Positions 21,187 to 33,150 of a stretch of DNA of 64,000 bases are shown in pieces (position 1 is the stretch's first letter; every line of letters starts with the position of its first letter). The notes beneath the pieces are model-generated. The model worked only from the letters and a program-made list of their open reading frames with translations. It was not told where the DNA came from and did no database searches. The DNA is taken from assembly GCA_036924285.1 (NCBI GenBank), contig JAYKYS010000017.1, forward strand, positions 5,685,501 to 5,749,500, given 5' to 3'. Source of the DNA: Asterella californica. Its lineage: Eukaryota > Streptophyta > Marchantiopsida > Marchantiales > Aytoniaceae. The translations under genes and the position numbers were made by a program.

Positions 21187-23138
21187 TTATCTCTTTGAGG
21201 TGTTGTAAGTGATCTTGTCGATGATGGACTGGATGAAAGTCGTCCTTTGGAGATGGATCGTTCCTAGGACATCATCTTTCTCATCGGACCTCTTCTTTTT
21301 GTTTGGATCGATGTCTTCTTCCTCGTCCTCGTCCTCCCCCACTAGAAGCTTCTCGATCTTTTCCCGAAGCTTCAATATCTCTTGCTGCATTTGTCCTCTT
21401 AGCCGCTCTTGGTCTCGAACCTCCTTAGCGTAGGTGTCTCGGCTGTTGATGACCTCTTGTAGGCCCTTCTCCTTTGAAGTCACATGGTATTTGCGACCTT
21501 GGACCTCCTGAAGTTTGCTACTCCTTTCTTGTTCAAGTAGTTTCTTCAGTTCTTCTCTTTTTGAAGTTACTTGTACTTCAGCTTCCAGTGCACTCACTTT
21601 TCCTCTTGATGCTGTCAATTTGACATTCTCGTGCTCGTTATTCTTGCAGCTGCTGCACTGTTACACTCTCGTCCAAGGATTTCTTCAACCTCTCCGTAAG
21701 CTCATTCTGAGCTTTTTGAGTTCCCTCCAGTTTGACCTACAAGGCTCTAATGTTGTCTCGCAGATTGTTCAAGGCGAGCTCATTCGTTTTCTCCTCCTCC
21801 TTGACTTTGACCTCCTTCTCCTCCAGGTCTTTCTTTGTCTGTTTCTTGAGTTCAGACATTTTTGTTGTGAGTGTCTTGTTCTCTGTTGTAACATCTTCGT
21901 ACAGCTGCTGGTATTTGTTCACCTCTATCATAGCTTCTTCCGCTATCTCCTAAAGCTTGATCATTTGGAGAAGAACGGCATTTAAGCCTTCATGTAGATG
22001 TCGACTTCGGTGAAGTTCTCTGAGGACGTAGTTCGTGTGCCATGCCACTTCGTCCACCCTTTCCATATTCTCCGTCCACTTCTCAATCTCGTCTAAGGTT
22101 CAAGGTCGGGGTACCTCTCTAGAGGTTAATCAACCCATCGATGTGCACAACTCGACAGCAATTTTCTCTGAAAGAGATCCGTTATTTCCTCTCATGGGGA
22201 GATATCCACTCTGTGTTATCATTCTCTCTATCCTCCTCTCTTGAGCTGACCGGGTGGCTGAAGGACCGAAACAATTCTCGAATCTCATCTCTGTTCTTTT
22301 CTAGTATTAGGAGTTTCCTGAATTTGTTCATGGATCGTTTGAATGTGATTCCCTGTATCCTGAAAGCCATCATTCTCCTTCTCCAAGATTGATCTCCAGA
22401 ATAAGTTGTCTTAAAATGTTGACGGTCCATTGAACCTTTGTCTGATTTGTCTTTCTCTTCATCTACATTCAAGTAATCTTCTCCATCAGTGGTGCACGGA
22501 GGTGACTCTACTTTATTGTCTCTATGTACCCTACCTATTGGGCTTACAGACCGTTCTTGAGCTTCCTTGTCAGGGACGGGTGCTTGGAGAGTCGGTGTAG
22601 ATGACTTCTCGTTTGTTAGTACCTCCTCCTTGATCTCTCTGACTGTAGTGACTCTCGCAGGGGCTACTATCATTAATGGAGGTTTGCTCTCTCCTCTCTC
22701 GTTGCCTCCGTGTGAGATACCGTCATTGACATTTCCTCTGGACGAGATGTTATCTTCTCTATAGGTCTCATAGGAGGTATTTTTCTCTATTTTGACGTGT
22801 CAGTGGTGGACCTTTTCAAGAATGTGATCATCTCATTGTCCTCTGAGTGCTTTTCTTCTTCTCCTCTATCTTCTGCTTCTTGTTGGTGTGTTGGGTTCCA
22901 AGAGAGACTATTTTCTCTGTAAGCTCTTCTTCCATCCATGTTTGCTCAGGACTTGTAGAAATGATGGTTCGGGCAACCCTCTCTGAGTGATTGCAAGGAG
23001 TGGGGTAGTTAATCTCTTCTGCATAAACTTACATTCCTCCCCTTCAGTCCAACTTATGAATCTCTCTAGTAGAACCGGACTAATGTGTGGTCCTACGTGG
23101 GTGAGCTTATCTATCTAAGTATAGTACCATTTGTATAA
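21187..23138 (-). pseudogene. F3 accessory ORF, C-terminal two-thirds (reverse)
   Basis: Minus-strand reading begins near 23138 and soon gives THVGPHISPVLLERF. G2 downstream of integrase has TYVGPHITPVLLERF at 49790. Then come a Lys/Glu-rich stretch, a segment with SPIGRVHRDN...ESPP (G2: SLIGRVEIDE...DSPP at 50370), and a long coiled coil over about 21990-21330 (for example LRGQMQQEILKLREKIEKLL). The end is acidic and basic (EDEDEEEDIDPNKKKR). Three longer open pieces (22673-22182, 21931-21737, 21618-21187) are separated by stops. At 23138 it meets forward-strand integrase sequence head to head, so its N-terminal third is missing here; a matching N-terminal piece lies at 33660-34450 on the other strand. 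Confidence 0.65.
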
Positions 23139-24022
23139 TATTGCCCAAACAACAATTCAGTTTCTTCAGAGAAATAAACTTTTCAAGTTTGGAGTACAAG
23201 TTACCATTGTCTCCGATAGTGGATCTCATTTTGTCAATGCTGCAATAGCTGAATTAACAGCTACTTACGACATCGAACACAAACGTACCACTCATTATCA
23301 TCCCCAAGCTAATGGTTAGGTGGAACAAACCAATGAAACTTTTCTTTCTGTAATCAAGAAGATATTTTTCTTGAACTCTACCGACTAGGATAGGAAGCTA
23401 GTAAGCGCGCTGTGGGTATATCGACCACGTTTAAAATCACCATAGGTCACACATCGTTCTAGTGCTGGATTTCTCTTTGTAGAATTCTTGGTCCCAACAC
23501 TACGTGTACTAACAAGATACACGCCTCTGGAGGAGTCCTGTCTTGGAGAGGAGAAAGCAATTCAGGAGCGAGTTCATGCCTTACATGCTTTGACAGAGAA
23601 GAGGCTAGAAGCAATGCATACACAATACATAATACAAGCAAGGAGGAAGCAGATTTTTTACAACAAGTCATCAACACCGATTTTTCAAGAAGGAGACCTT
23701 GTCTTGAAGTGGAACGACATGAACTCAAGGTTTCTTTCGAAGTTTTCTTGCCAGTGAACCATACATGGTGAACGCGGTGTTTTGACAACGAGACACTGCA
23801 ATTGAAACTCTCCAATAAGAAATCTATCAAGGAAGAACTAATGTATGCAAATGTCGTTTGTACAATCCACAATATGTATCCTCAAGGAAACCGACACCAA
23901 GATACCAACAAACATCAAGAGCTTTTTCTTCATTCAGAGAGAAAGTATGCAGGAAACGGAAGAAACAAAGGGAGCAATTTCAGAGACCACATCCCAACAA
24001 GAAGAGGGTCACAAGGAGAGAC
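23139..24022 (+). pseudogene. G1 gypsy integrase, C-terminal half
   Basis: Translation gives the integrase core block TIVSDSGSHFVNAAI followed by HKRTTHYHPQANG, a stop, then VEQTNE, i.e. the second Asp and the Glu region of the DDE catalytic triad. A C-terminal segment resembles the corresponding part of G2 (47690-48400). The first catalytic Asp is absent because the copy starts mid-domain. Stops are present at about 23317, 23385 and 23440. The reading is cut at 24022 by the L1 insertion and continues at 33193. Confidence 0.75.
24018..24022. repeat. Target-site duplication GAGAC, left copy (L1 insertion)
   Basis: GAGAC directly precedes the TG at 24023. The same five bases follow the CA at 33192. 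Comparison with the uninterrupted G2 copy (AGAAGACCCAACACCC at about 48538) shows that the two G1 halves rejoin exactly here. Confidence 0.85.
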
Positions 24023-24858
24023 TGTGGTGCCCACAAATTACAGGATTCACGAATTTTTAAAAATTTTATGATTAATAACTTGTTTGTATAACCGAAGAAG
24101 CGTTGTTATTTAAGGTTACGTCTTCCTTAGCAGGAAGATGATCTTACGAGCTGTTTGTAATAATAAGTTGACTTCTTCGGAAGACGACCGTCTTCTCAGT
24201 TTCGTCTTCGGAAGATGGAAGACGGCGGAAGATATCCATCTTCCGGAAGACAGCGACCGCGAAGGCTTAACCACGGCTTTTCCAGTAAAGAAGTAGTTGT
24301 ACTTACTGGGTCGCACCGAACATGTAGGTAGGTTAGATAGGTCATCTAGGGTCGAAACCCCTAAACTGCGGGGAAGACACAGAAGCGCATTAGTGAATTC
24401 TCAGCTTCCCGCAGCAGGAGCACTCTTGGTGGAGAAGATCGAATTCTGCGAGTGAGCTTCGTGAGAAGAAACCGAGTGAGGAAAATCGAGAGAGGAAAGT
24501 GAGCAAGGTGTGGACCAGTTGGCAGCTAGGCGAAGGGCGAGACTGAACTGTTGAGGCGCGGAAGACAGGGAGCAAAGGCGTTTCTATGAGCTGCCGGGAA
24601 GCTGACATTGGAGAGTAGTCGAGTAGAATCGAAGGTGAAATCGAGGCGTGACCAAGAATTGAACAGCGGAAGCAGCCGGGTGAAGTCGCATTGGAGCTAG
24701 GACCAGAGCCAGAAGCGCGCAGGAGGTCGAAGGCAACTCGAGAAGCAGAAGAAGACTGTAGAGGTTCTTCCCCACGTTCTTTCCCCTTCCCACTTCTTCT
24801 CACCTTTGTCTGGTATTCCCCGCGCTTCCTCGGTTGTTTACAGGCAGCCTGATCGATT
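24023..24858 (+). repeat. L1 5' LTR, first 836 bp only
   Basis: The sequence is collinear with 27287-28108 from TGTGGTGCCCAC to GATCGATT, then jumps to an RT codon (Gly of GYNQV). The match ends at an internal point of the 5.9-kb 3' LTR, so the 5' LTR has been cut by a deletion that also removed the primer-binding site and gag. Confidence 0.8.
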
Positions 24859-27205
24859 GGGTACAACCAAGTTTCAATCAGAGAAGAAGACAAGTCGAAA
24901 ACCACTTTCACTACTGATTGGGGCACGTACGCGTACAATCAAATGCCGTTTGGTTTATGCAACGCACCCGCCACATTCCAGAGATTGATGATTACAATCT
25001 TCAAGGAGTATCTTCGCACTTTTATGGAGATCTTCTTGGATGATTTTTGCGTGTTTGGATCGAAAGAAGATCACTTGATATTTCTAAGGAAGTGTTTTCT
25101 AAAGTGTAGAGAACATCGTTTGGCTCTTCACCTTGAGAAGTGCTTCTTTGGTATGTCAGAGGGAATCTTGCTAGGACATAGAATTTCCGGAAGAGGTATA
25201 GAAGTCGACTGTGCTAAGGTGGAAGTCATCCTGAAACTCCACCCACCTGCTAACCTGACTCAGTTGAGAAGCTTCCTTGGCAACGTAGGATACTACAGGA
25301 GGTTTATTGACAGTTACGCAGAGGTAGCCGGAACACTCACTAAGTTGCTGAAGAAGGACGAACCATATGTTTGGTCTTCTGAGCAGCAGGAAGCATTCGA
25401 AGAAATGAAGAGACTTCTGTCGGAATCTCCTGTCCTAAGGCCACCTGATTGGGAAAGAGTCTTCCATATCTATGTGGATGTTTCTGCTTTCGCCATAGGG
25501 GTGGTGTTGAGTCAGAAAGATGAGAAAAAGAAGGATTATCCCATCTACTATGCGGGAAGACAACTCAGTGATGCAGAGAAGAAGTACTCGACAACTGAAA
25601 GGGAGTGTCTTGGCATGATTTACTCCTGTAGGAAGTTTAGACACTATCTTCTAGCAAACCTGTTTGTCTTCTACGTGGATCATTTTTCTTTGAGACATCT
25701 TGTAGGGAATTTCCGGTGGAGCGGTGAAATGCGTAGAAAGAAAGCAGATTTGTCTGGGAGGATAGCTAGGTGGATTCTCCTACTCCAGGAATTTACTTAC
25801 ACAGTTGAGTACATGCTCGGAAGACAGCATGTTAATGCTGACTACCTATCTAGATTAGAGACAGAACGACAAGAAGATGAAGTGGAAGACGAGTTTTCTG
25901 ACGAGAAGTTGTTTTCGGTTTTCGCAAAGACACTTTCATCTGAGGGGGGACGTACTGCCTGCTTCCCAGAAGACGAGACTAGATCTTCTGATCTAGTCTT
26001 TGCGACTTTCACAGAAGAGTCGATCTTCAAGGACTTGAGGAAGTTCTTGGAAGATCAACAGTATCCCGAAGGATTGGATGCGGAGCAGAAGGCTGTCTTC
26101 TTACACAAGGCAGGCCCTTATGCCATCTTCCAGGGTATCCTGTTTCGGAAGGGACATGACGAGAAGCTCAGGAGATGCCTTGAGCCTTCAGAGATTAAAT
26201 CAGTAATCACAGGTCTTCACTACGAAGATGCTGGGGGTCACTACGGGTTGAAAACCACAGTGAAGAAGATGCTAGACGCCGGAAGTGCGATGCGTGCCAG
26301 AGGGTGGGAAGACCGACAGCTACGACAAGGTGACCTCTTACTCCCATTCTTCCGCTTGCTCCGTTCGAAAAGTGAGGAATCGACTTTTGTGGGTCCTATC
26401 GCCCCGGTGGCGAGAAGAACACGAGCACGGTACATCTTAATAGCTACCGACTATGCTACCAAGATGGTGGAAGGCGAAGCCACAAAGAAGAACGATGCCG
26501 CAGTAGTAGCTAGGTTCTTTTGACACAACATCATCACTAGGTACGGATGTCCGCTGGAATTGGTGTCAGATAGGGGTACTCATTTCTTAAATGAGACTAT
26601 CTCCCTCCTGACCCAATACTTCAGGATTAAGCATCGGAAGACGATGCCATACAACCCGAAAGCGAATGGACTGACGGAGAAGTCGAACGGTCTTCTGTGT
26701 AACATCCTGAATAAGGTAACTGTTAACCATGCGTATGACTGGGACACGAAACTGCCATCTGTGTTATGGACTTTCTGGATTTCACCTAAGGTCACAACCC
26801 AGAAGACGCCTTTCTACCTAACTTACGGCATGACACCTATTGTGCCCATTGAGTTAGAGGTCCCAACATACCGGTTAGTCGTCTCCGAACGCCATGGGAG
26901 AAGAAGAAAGCCATGAGCAGCATCTTCTGAATTTTGTAGAGTTTGAAGAAGACAGGAATGCAGCTTTGGACAAGACGTATGAGGTACAAGCGCAACGTAA
27001 GGTGAACTACGATAGTAAGCTGAGGAAGGTGACCGTCATAGATGGGGACTTAGTTCTTCTCTATGACAACCGACATCTTAAGTTCCCCGGGAAACTTCAT
27101 CTTCGCTGGATGGGTCGTTACCGCGTCTTGGAGGTCTTCGACAATGGCTCCCTGCAGTTGGAAGAGTTGGACGGTACACTGATGACCATTCGTGTTAATG
27201 GGTGA
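24859..27205 (+). pseudogene. L1 gypsy pol: RT, RNase H and integrase, 5'-truncated
   Basis: RT starts mid-domain at GYNQVSIREEDKSKTTF and continues with MPFGLCNAPATFQR and the catalytic FLDDF (about 25036). RNase H follows with VDVSAFAIGVVL, TTERECL and VDHFSL. Integrase has the HH part of its zinc finger near 26220. The CDAC-QR part appears in another frame near 26288, implying two compensating indels. The core shows ATDYATK and VSDRGTHFLNE, with YNPKANGLTEKSNG. A TGA interrupts at 26521-26523. A +1 shift near 26893 moves the C-terminus to another frame, which ends at 27205. The RT sequence resembles the Athila/Tat type of plant gypsy (RGIEVD, SFLGNVGYYRRFI), which often carries extra ORFs. 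Confidence 0.85.
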
Positions 27206-27271
27206 CGCGTCAAGAAGTACTGGACGTAAACACAAGTGCCGAGAACACTGATGTTTGCGGGACGCAAACAT

Positions 27272-27283
27272 GTGAGGGTGGGC
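27272..27283 (+). promoter_or_regulatory. Polypurine tract before the L1 3' LTR
   Basis: The purine-rich TGAGGGTGGGCG lies three bases before the TGTG start of the 3' LTR, in the position expected for the plus-strand primer. Confidence 0.55.
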
Positions 27284-29261
27284 GTATGTGATGCCCACAA
27301 ATTACAGGATTCACGAATTTTTAAAATTTTTATGATTAATAACTTGTTTGTATAACTGAAGAAGCGTTGTTATTTAAGGTTACGTCTTCCTTAGCAGGAA
27401 GATGATCTTACGAGCTGTTTGTAATAATAAGTTGACTTCTTCGGAAGACGACCGTCTTCGGAAGATGGAAGACGGTGGAAGATATCCATCTTCCGGAAGA
27501 CAGCGACCGCGAAGGCTTAACCACGGCTTTTCCAGTAAAGAAGTAGTTGTACCTACTGGGTCGCACCGAACATGTAGGTAGGTTAGGTAGGTCATCTAGG
27601 GTCGAAACCCCTAAACTGCGGGGAAGACACAGAAGCGCATTAGTGAATTCTCAGCTTCCCGCAGCAGGAGCACTCTTGGTGGAGAAGATCGAATTCTGCG
27701 AGTGAGCTTTGCGAGAAGAAATCGAGTGAGGAAAATCGAGAGAGGAAAGTGAGCAAGGTGTGGACCAGTTGGCAACTAGGCGAAGGGCGAGACTGAACTG
27801 TTGAGGCGCGGAAGACAGGGAGCGAAGGCGTTTCTATGAGCTGCCGGGAAGCTGACATTGGAGAGTAGTCGAGTAGAATCGAAGGTGGAATCGAGGCGTG
27901 ACCAAGAATTGAACAGCGGAAGCAGCCGGGTGAAGTCGCATTGGAGCTAGGACCAGAGCCAGAAGCGCGCGGGAGGTCGAAGGCAACTCGGGAAGCAGAA
28001 GAAGACTGTAGAGGTTCTTCCTCACGTTCTTTCCCCTTCTCACTTCTTCTCGCCTTTGTCTGATATTCCCCGCGCTTCCTCGGTTGTTTGCAGGCAGCCT
28101 GATCGATTACCCCCACCCCCATTCTTTCTATTGAGACATTGGGTGCGGAAGCGCTGCCCAATTTCTGTCAGACATCTTCCTACTTCTTCCTCAGCTCAAT
28201 TCGAGCTCTCCTACACGTCGTCCTCAAATTGACGATCTCAGCTATCAATTTCCTTACCCTACTACCTCTCTACACCCGAAACCTCGAACAGAAGACGCTT
28301 CGGAAGATGGAAACATCTTCGGAAGACGCTTCTTAAACTTGACTGTCTTCGGAAGACTGTCTTCGGAAGTCGACTAAAACCAATTCGTACCAAGAGTGGA
28401 TTTGTGTTGCCTTTGTGTTAAGAAGGGCTTGGTACGAATCCTGAGTGGTGTGGTGAGTTGTTTTGTTATTTCGAGAAGTTGGAAGTCGGGAACTAGGCCT
28501 GTGCCTCCCGGTCTTCCAAGCTTCTCAACTCCACATCTTCTTAGAGAGACTAGAAGACTAAAAGGCTAGCAAAATGAGCGAGAAGACGTGAGGGTCCATT
28601 TCGGGTCTCTTCTGTCCGACCCATAGCAGCCGTTTCTTCTTCTTCCCAAACTTAGAAGAGAGTCGTGAGAATACTTGCTGGCAGAATCTGGAGAGAATGG
28701 TCGAGGGTCATGTCTTCCCACCGAGCAGCAAGCTTCTTCTGAGTGCGTATGAGAGGTGAGAAGTCAGAAGAACAGAGTGCAATTGTCTTGAGTCTGTTGT
28801 GAGGATAGATTGCGCGTAGGAAGACGAAGACAGGTGAGACCAGTGAAAGGAAGTCTGACTTCGGGAGGTCTTCCGAGAAAGACATTGAATCGGAAGCTAT
28901 CCCGAGTGTCTTCCCAGAGGCCACTGTCACCGCAGGAGCCCGCAACCATCTTCTGAACCTGTTATGCACTTTATGTTTTGCGAATCTTGTATCTTCTGAT
29001 AGGAAGTAGGATGTAATGCAAGGTGGGTTGTCTTCTTGGTAATCCATGCGAGGCCTTGCTTAGATAGGATTCTTTAGATATAGCTCGGAAGACGAGAGCT
29101 ATTTAGGAAGTACTGTTAGAATCTCGGAAGACGGAGTAGCTGTCTTCTGGAAGACTAGTTTCGTCTTCTGAGAAGTGGAAGCTAGACTGTGGGCACTTGG
29201 GAAGGACTGAGCCTTCAGCTCATAGCAGGTGCTTGTGGCTTGGTGCAACAGATCTTCCAGT

Positions 29262-31578
29262 ATGACGATGCATCCGCGAGGCTTGGTGTTACCAGCGGCA
29301 GAATTGGCCGAGGCCACTCCTTTTCTCAAGGAGTTGGGTCTCCACTTCTTCCTGTGGGATTGGAACCTCGCCGATCAGGGACTTCTGGAGGAGGTGTGGA
29401 CAGCGTTACCACCCCGCAACCGTGTACCTGCGAAGGCAAGAGTAGCTCGAAGAAGATCATCTTCTTGGACTGAAGATTGGTGGCGCAGGGCCTTCCACAG
29501 GCCAGACTCCGAGAACCGAGGGTATTGGTTTGAGAAGAAGGTTTTGCCCAGGGTCGTGAGTACGTGGCATGTACCTAGGAGCACCACCTGTCTTTTCGTG
29601 GAAGACAGGCAGGGTAGGAATGGGTGGAAGATCGAATCTTACCGGGAGCCGAAGAAGCGACTTCTGGTGAAGCTATTTCTGCATCTCTTCCCCAAGGGGT
29701 ACCTAGGAGATCAGGTACCTAGGAGATCAGGACGTAGACTTCCTGGAAGCAGTGTGGGATAAACAAGTACGCATCTACTGGGGCGCGTACATCCACAACT
29801 ATGTACAGACGGAGCTAGCGTACTTGGGTACCCCAGCGAGAGGACACTTGACACCTTTCCTCTGCTACTTGTATGTAGCCATGGGGGATCTTAGGAGAGA
29901 TCAGTTGGCAGAGTATGGGCCAACAAGGCAACAGGAGGAGAAAGAGGAGACCTCGGAAGACGATGACCGAGCTGCAACTGCAACTCCCCCTCCTACTCTG
30001 ATGCCACAGATGAGGCCCGGCTCTCACCAGAAGACGCTTCTGGTGAGGGAAGACGAGTCTAGTGGGTCGGAAGACGCCATGCCACCGAGGAAGATGGGTC
30101 CCAAAAGTGTACCGAGGACACCCATCTCCCTCATTCATTCAGGATCGAAGATAGACTCGGAAGAAGAACTGCTGAGTACCCGATCGGAGCAGAAGACCGC
30201 TTCTGCAACACCTGGGAGTCTTCCGAAGACTCCAGAAGACGAAGGATGGATGGGCGCTCCTGCTGCGATGCGAGGAAGCGCAACGAAGAGAGCCGCTCCT
30301 GCCATGAGGAGTCTTCCACCCCGGAAGATGAGAAGGGTAGCTTCTTCTCGTGCGCAGAAGATGAAGGTCATTGTGGTGGAAGAGGCTTTCTTGTCTCTGG
30401 AAGACGAAGTTGACACCGCGGAGCGAGTGGTGGAGATGAACTTGTCTTCCGCAGGAAGACGACTGGAGGAATTCAGCGCCTACTTCCAGAAGGAGATCCA
30501 GCCAGCTATGGAGTTGCTGGAGAAGAGAGCGAAGGCTCAGGAGAGGCCTTTGCAACCTGGATTTGGCCTGCGCACCTTGCTGTGGCAGGGAGAAGACCAG
30601 AAGAAGACGGGGTCGCTAGAAGCTAGTCTCCGCACCACGGAGAAGCTCGCAGCCCGATACAAGACGGAAGCAGCCGCTTCTGCCAAGGAGCTGGTGCAGC
30701 TTCGGAAGAGCAACCAGGAGTTGCAGGTGCGCGTGCAGCAGCGTGATCAGGAAGTCTTCCGAGTGCGGGAGAAGATCACCACCTTCGCAGAGGAGCAGAC
30801 CACTTGGAAGACGCAGCGAGAAGCCGCAGAAGCGCGAGTTGCAGTTGAGAAGACGCAGCGGGAAGCAGCGGAGGCTCGTGCGCAGGAGATGCTAACACAG
30901 TCGGTGGAAGCGCTTCGGAAGAAGTTCAACTTCACCGCGGGTAGGAAGTTACTTATCTTAGCTAGAGGATGGGACAGCAAGTCCAAGACAAGGTTGGTGG
31001 AATGCCGGGAGAGCATGTTCAGGTACTTAGATCGACAGATAGAAGGAGTAAAGACACTTTATGGTCTTCCCTCGCTTCCGACACCTGCAACCGCATCTTT
31101 CCACACTCCAGCACCATCGACTGGATCCAGAATGGAGAAGGAGGAGTTCGACCTCGCTGTGCACTTGGTGATGACAGCGTTGGAAGCCGAGAAGACTCAG
31201 GAAGACGCCCCGGAAGACATGATGTCTTCTGGAAGACAGGAAGACGAGCCGTCTTCTCAGGTATTCCGTGTGGAGGAAGCGACTTCCCCGGACCCTTATG
31301 AGGTCGCCATGGTTCCTAGTACCGCACCCATGCCTCAGAAGACCGAAGACGCACCATTCGACTCTGCTTCCCAGAAGACGATTCCGTCTTCCGAAGCAGA
31401 AGCCGAAGCCGGAGAAGACGCAGCCGCAGAAACAACAGGGCCAGTGAAGAGCGAGGAGAAGGAAGCTACCTCAGTGACACCCGAGGTAAGTGCAGGGTTT
31501 CCCAGCCCATCAGAAGCCGAGCTAGTAGCTCCGATAGGAGCAGATCAGGTAGAGATTGCCACGGAGCAATCAGAGTAG
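29262..31578 (+). pseudogene. L1 LTR ORF (766 codons) broken only by a 16-bp duplication
   Basis: ATG at 29262 begins MTMHPRGLVLP. The frame runs to about 29714, where a 16-bp tandem duplication (29699-29730) shifts it. The remainder is open from 29752 to the TAG at 31576-31578. Without the repeat the length is 2,301 bp, exactly 767 codons. Features after the break, numbered from 29752: W10-x4-H15 with Y24-L-G26; an acidic region 61-75; a basic patch 175-200 (KRAAP...RKMRRV); a coiled coil about 220-395 with many Glu/Lys/Arg/Gln; a conserved KKFNFTAGRKLL...YLDRQIEG block 390-435; and an acidic Pro/Ser tail. There is no zinc knuckle or enzyme motif. Nuclear location and self-association are inferences from the basic patch and coiled coil. 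Confidence 0.75.
29699..29730 (+). repeat. 16-bp tandem duplication causing a frameshift
   Basis: GTACCTAGGAGATCAG occurs twice in a row. The forward arm at about 2550 has the corresponding stretch only once (ATACCTTGGAGATCAG), so the duplication is specific to this copy. Confidence 0.95.
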
Positions 31579-33150
31579 ACAGCAACCAAAGTGACACACT
31601 TCCAGATTTAGTAGGACCGAACATGCTATCTTAAGGGTGGCAGTTTTCAGTGTAAAAATAGTTAGGACACCATGTGGCAGCATAAATAGCGTAGGAGCAA
31701 CAAGGTGGATGGCTAATTAGGAAGGGGAACCGCTTGCATGTGGGGTGCAACCTCCTGTCAGCGCCTCTCTCTCCATGGGGGTCGTCTCCTCTGGTTCTCA
31801 TGGCAGCGACATAAGTAGGATCGAAGAGTAGGAGATAGAGTTCTGCAGCTACTGCACACACACATCGATTTTATGGTGTAGGCAGACGAGACACATTAGA
31901 GCAGAGACACATGATAGATAGTTCTTCGCACACTACACCTGTTGTTGGAAACATACGAATAGTCTTGGAATACACAGGAGGGGTCTGCATGCTCGTACGA
32001 GCACCGGTGCGAAGATGTAGATAGAAGTAGTGAACAGTCTAGGAACAGGGAACGGCATCCTCGTGCAGTCTTGTTAGCTAGACTGGTGTGTCGAGGAGTA
32101 GACGCAGGAAGTAGAGGGAGTGAGCTTCCCAATGCCATTGTGACTTCTTCTCGGGGAATGGATTGTGGATTTGAGTGCAGCAGCTTTGTTCATGTCTTCT
32201 GGGTGGTGGATTGTATTGAACTCGCTCCCAATTGTGCATGAGAAGTGTTCTTCTTGAGTGGCGATGAATGTCAGCAGTTGTGGAAGTGTAGCTTGACTCG
32301 TTCAGTAGAGCACTTGGGATCTACGTACGAACGGTCTTATGGATAAAGGATCCCAGAAGACAGAGTAGTCAGAGCAGCGAAGTGAAGAAGAAAGAAGCCT
32401 TCTTCTCGCAACAGAAGACGACATCCTCGAGTAGAAGACGGTGCAACAGTACTCACGTTTGTTGTCTTCCTCCCCAAACTATTACAAGCAGGGATGGCTT
32501 GTTAGTCAGGATTCGGACTAGAAGCCTGTCGGAATCTTAATTGCCTCTTTTCATCTTGTTTTCTCCCGTTTGGATTTTCTTATCTTCCCATCTTCTCCCA
32601 TCTTCCCCATCTTCTTACCTTCTTCTAGTGAGCTTCCGAGACTTCTATTGAGCTTCTGTGAAGGTGAATGTCGTTGTAGTGCTGCAGGAAGACCATTTCC
32701 GTAGGAAGAAGCCTGGGAAGGCTACAGGGGGCATACACCCTGTGATTAATCTAACCCGTTGGAATGTGAGTGTGAGAATAAGATGTAACGACCGTTGCTA
32801 GTCGACTTCTGTGAAGCAGGACAGCCTTCTGGAGGTGTGAGAAGACGAGCTGAACCCCCAGAAGACGAGAATCGCTTCGGGAAGACGGTATCGAGAAGAT
32901 CGGAAGAAGCAACCTGGAAGCAGGAAGATCGTCTTCCCGAGCTTCTATGTGAATAATTGTGTGATATTTTAGTTGGAAGTTGTTTGTTTAGTTCCAAAGC
33001 ACCATTTGGCGTGTCTGGAAGACGTGTGGTTTTGTGTGATTTTGTGAGAAGACGGGATTTCTAGGCAAAACCCGTGTGTTTGTGTGTTTGAACAGATCTT
33101 AGAACTTAGAGCAGCGTTACTTGCGTAAATCCTCTGTGGGAACGATATCT
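31579..33150 (+). other. 3' part of the L1 LTR, no ORF
   Basis: This is 1.6 kb of LTR after the ORF stop. It has no open frame of note, several GAAGAC/GTCTTC runs at 32390-32470 and 32840-32940, and a G/T-rich stretch at 33010-33090. It probably contains the untranslated 3' region and part of R/U5, but no poly(A) signal can be assigned with confidence. Confidence 0.5.

Noticed and set aside
24023..24842. An LTR of 820 bp (TG...CA) paired with 27287-28092
   Set aside because: The match between the two copies continues another 16 bp to GATCGATT, and no 806-820-bp LTR precedes the GAGAC duplication at 33193. A long, truncated 5' LTR explains both facts.
24390..24938. Reverse-strand ORF of 182 codons, with a near copy at 27640-28161
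   Set aside because: Both lie in the duplicated LTR start, so their similarity only reflects the recent LTR duplication. Composition is Ser/Arg/Leu-rich, and the matching stretches of the older L1 arms do not keep the frame.
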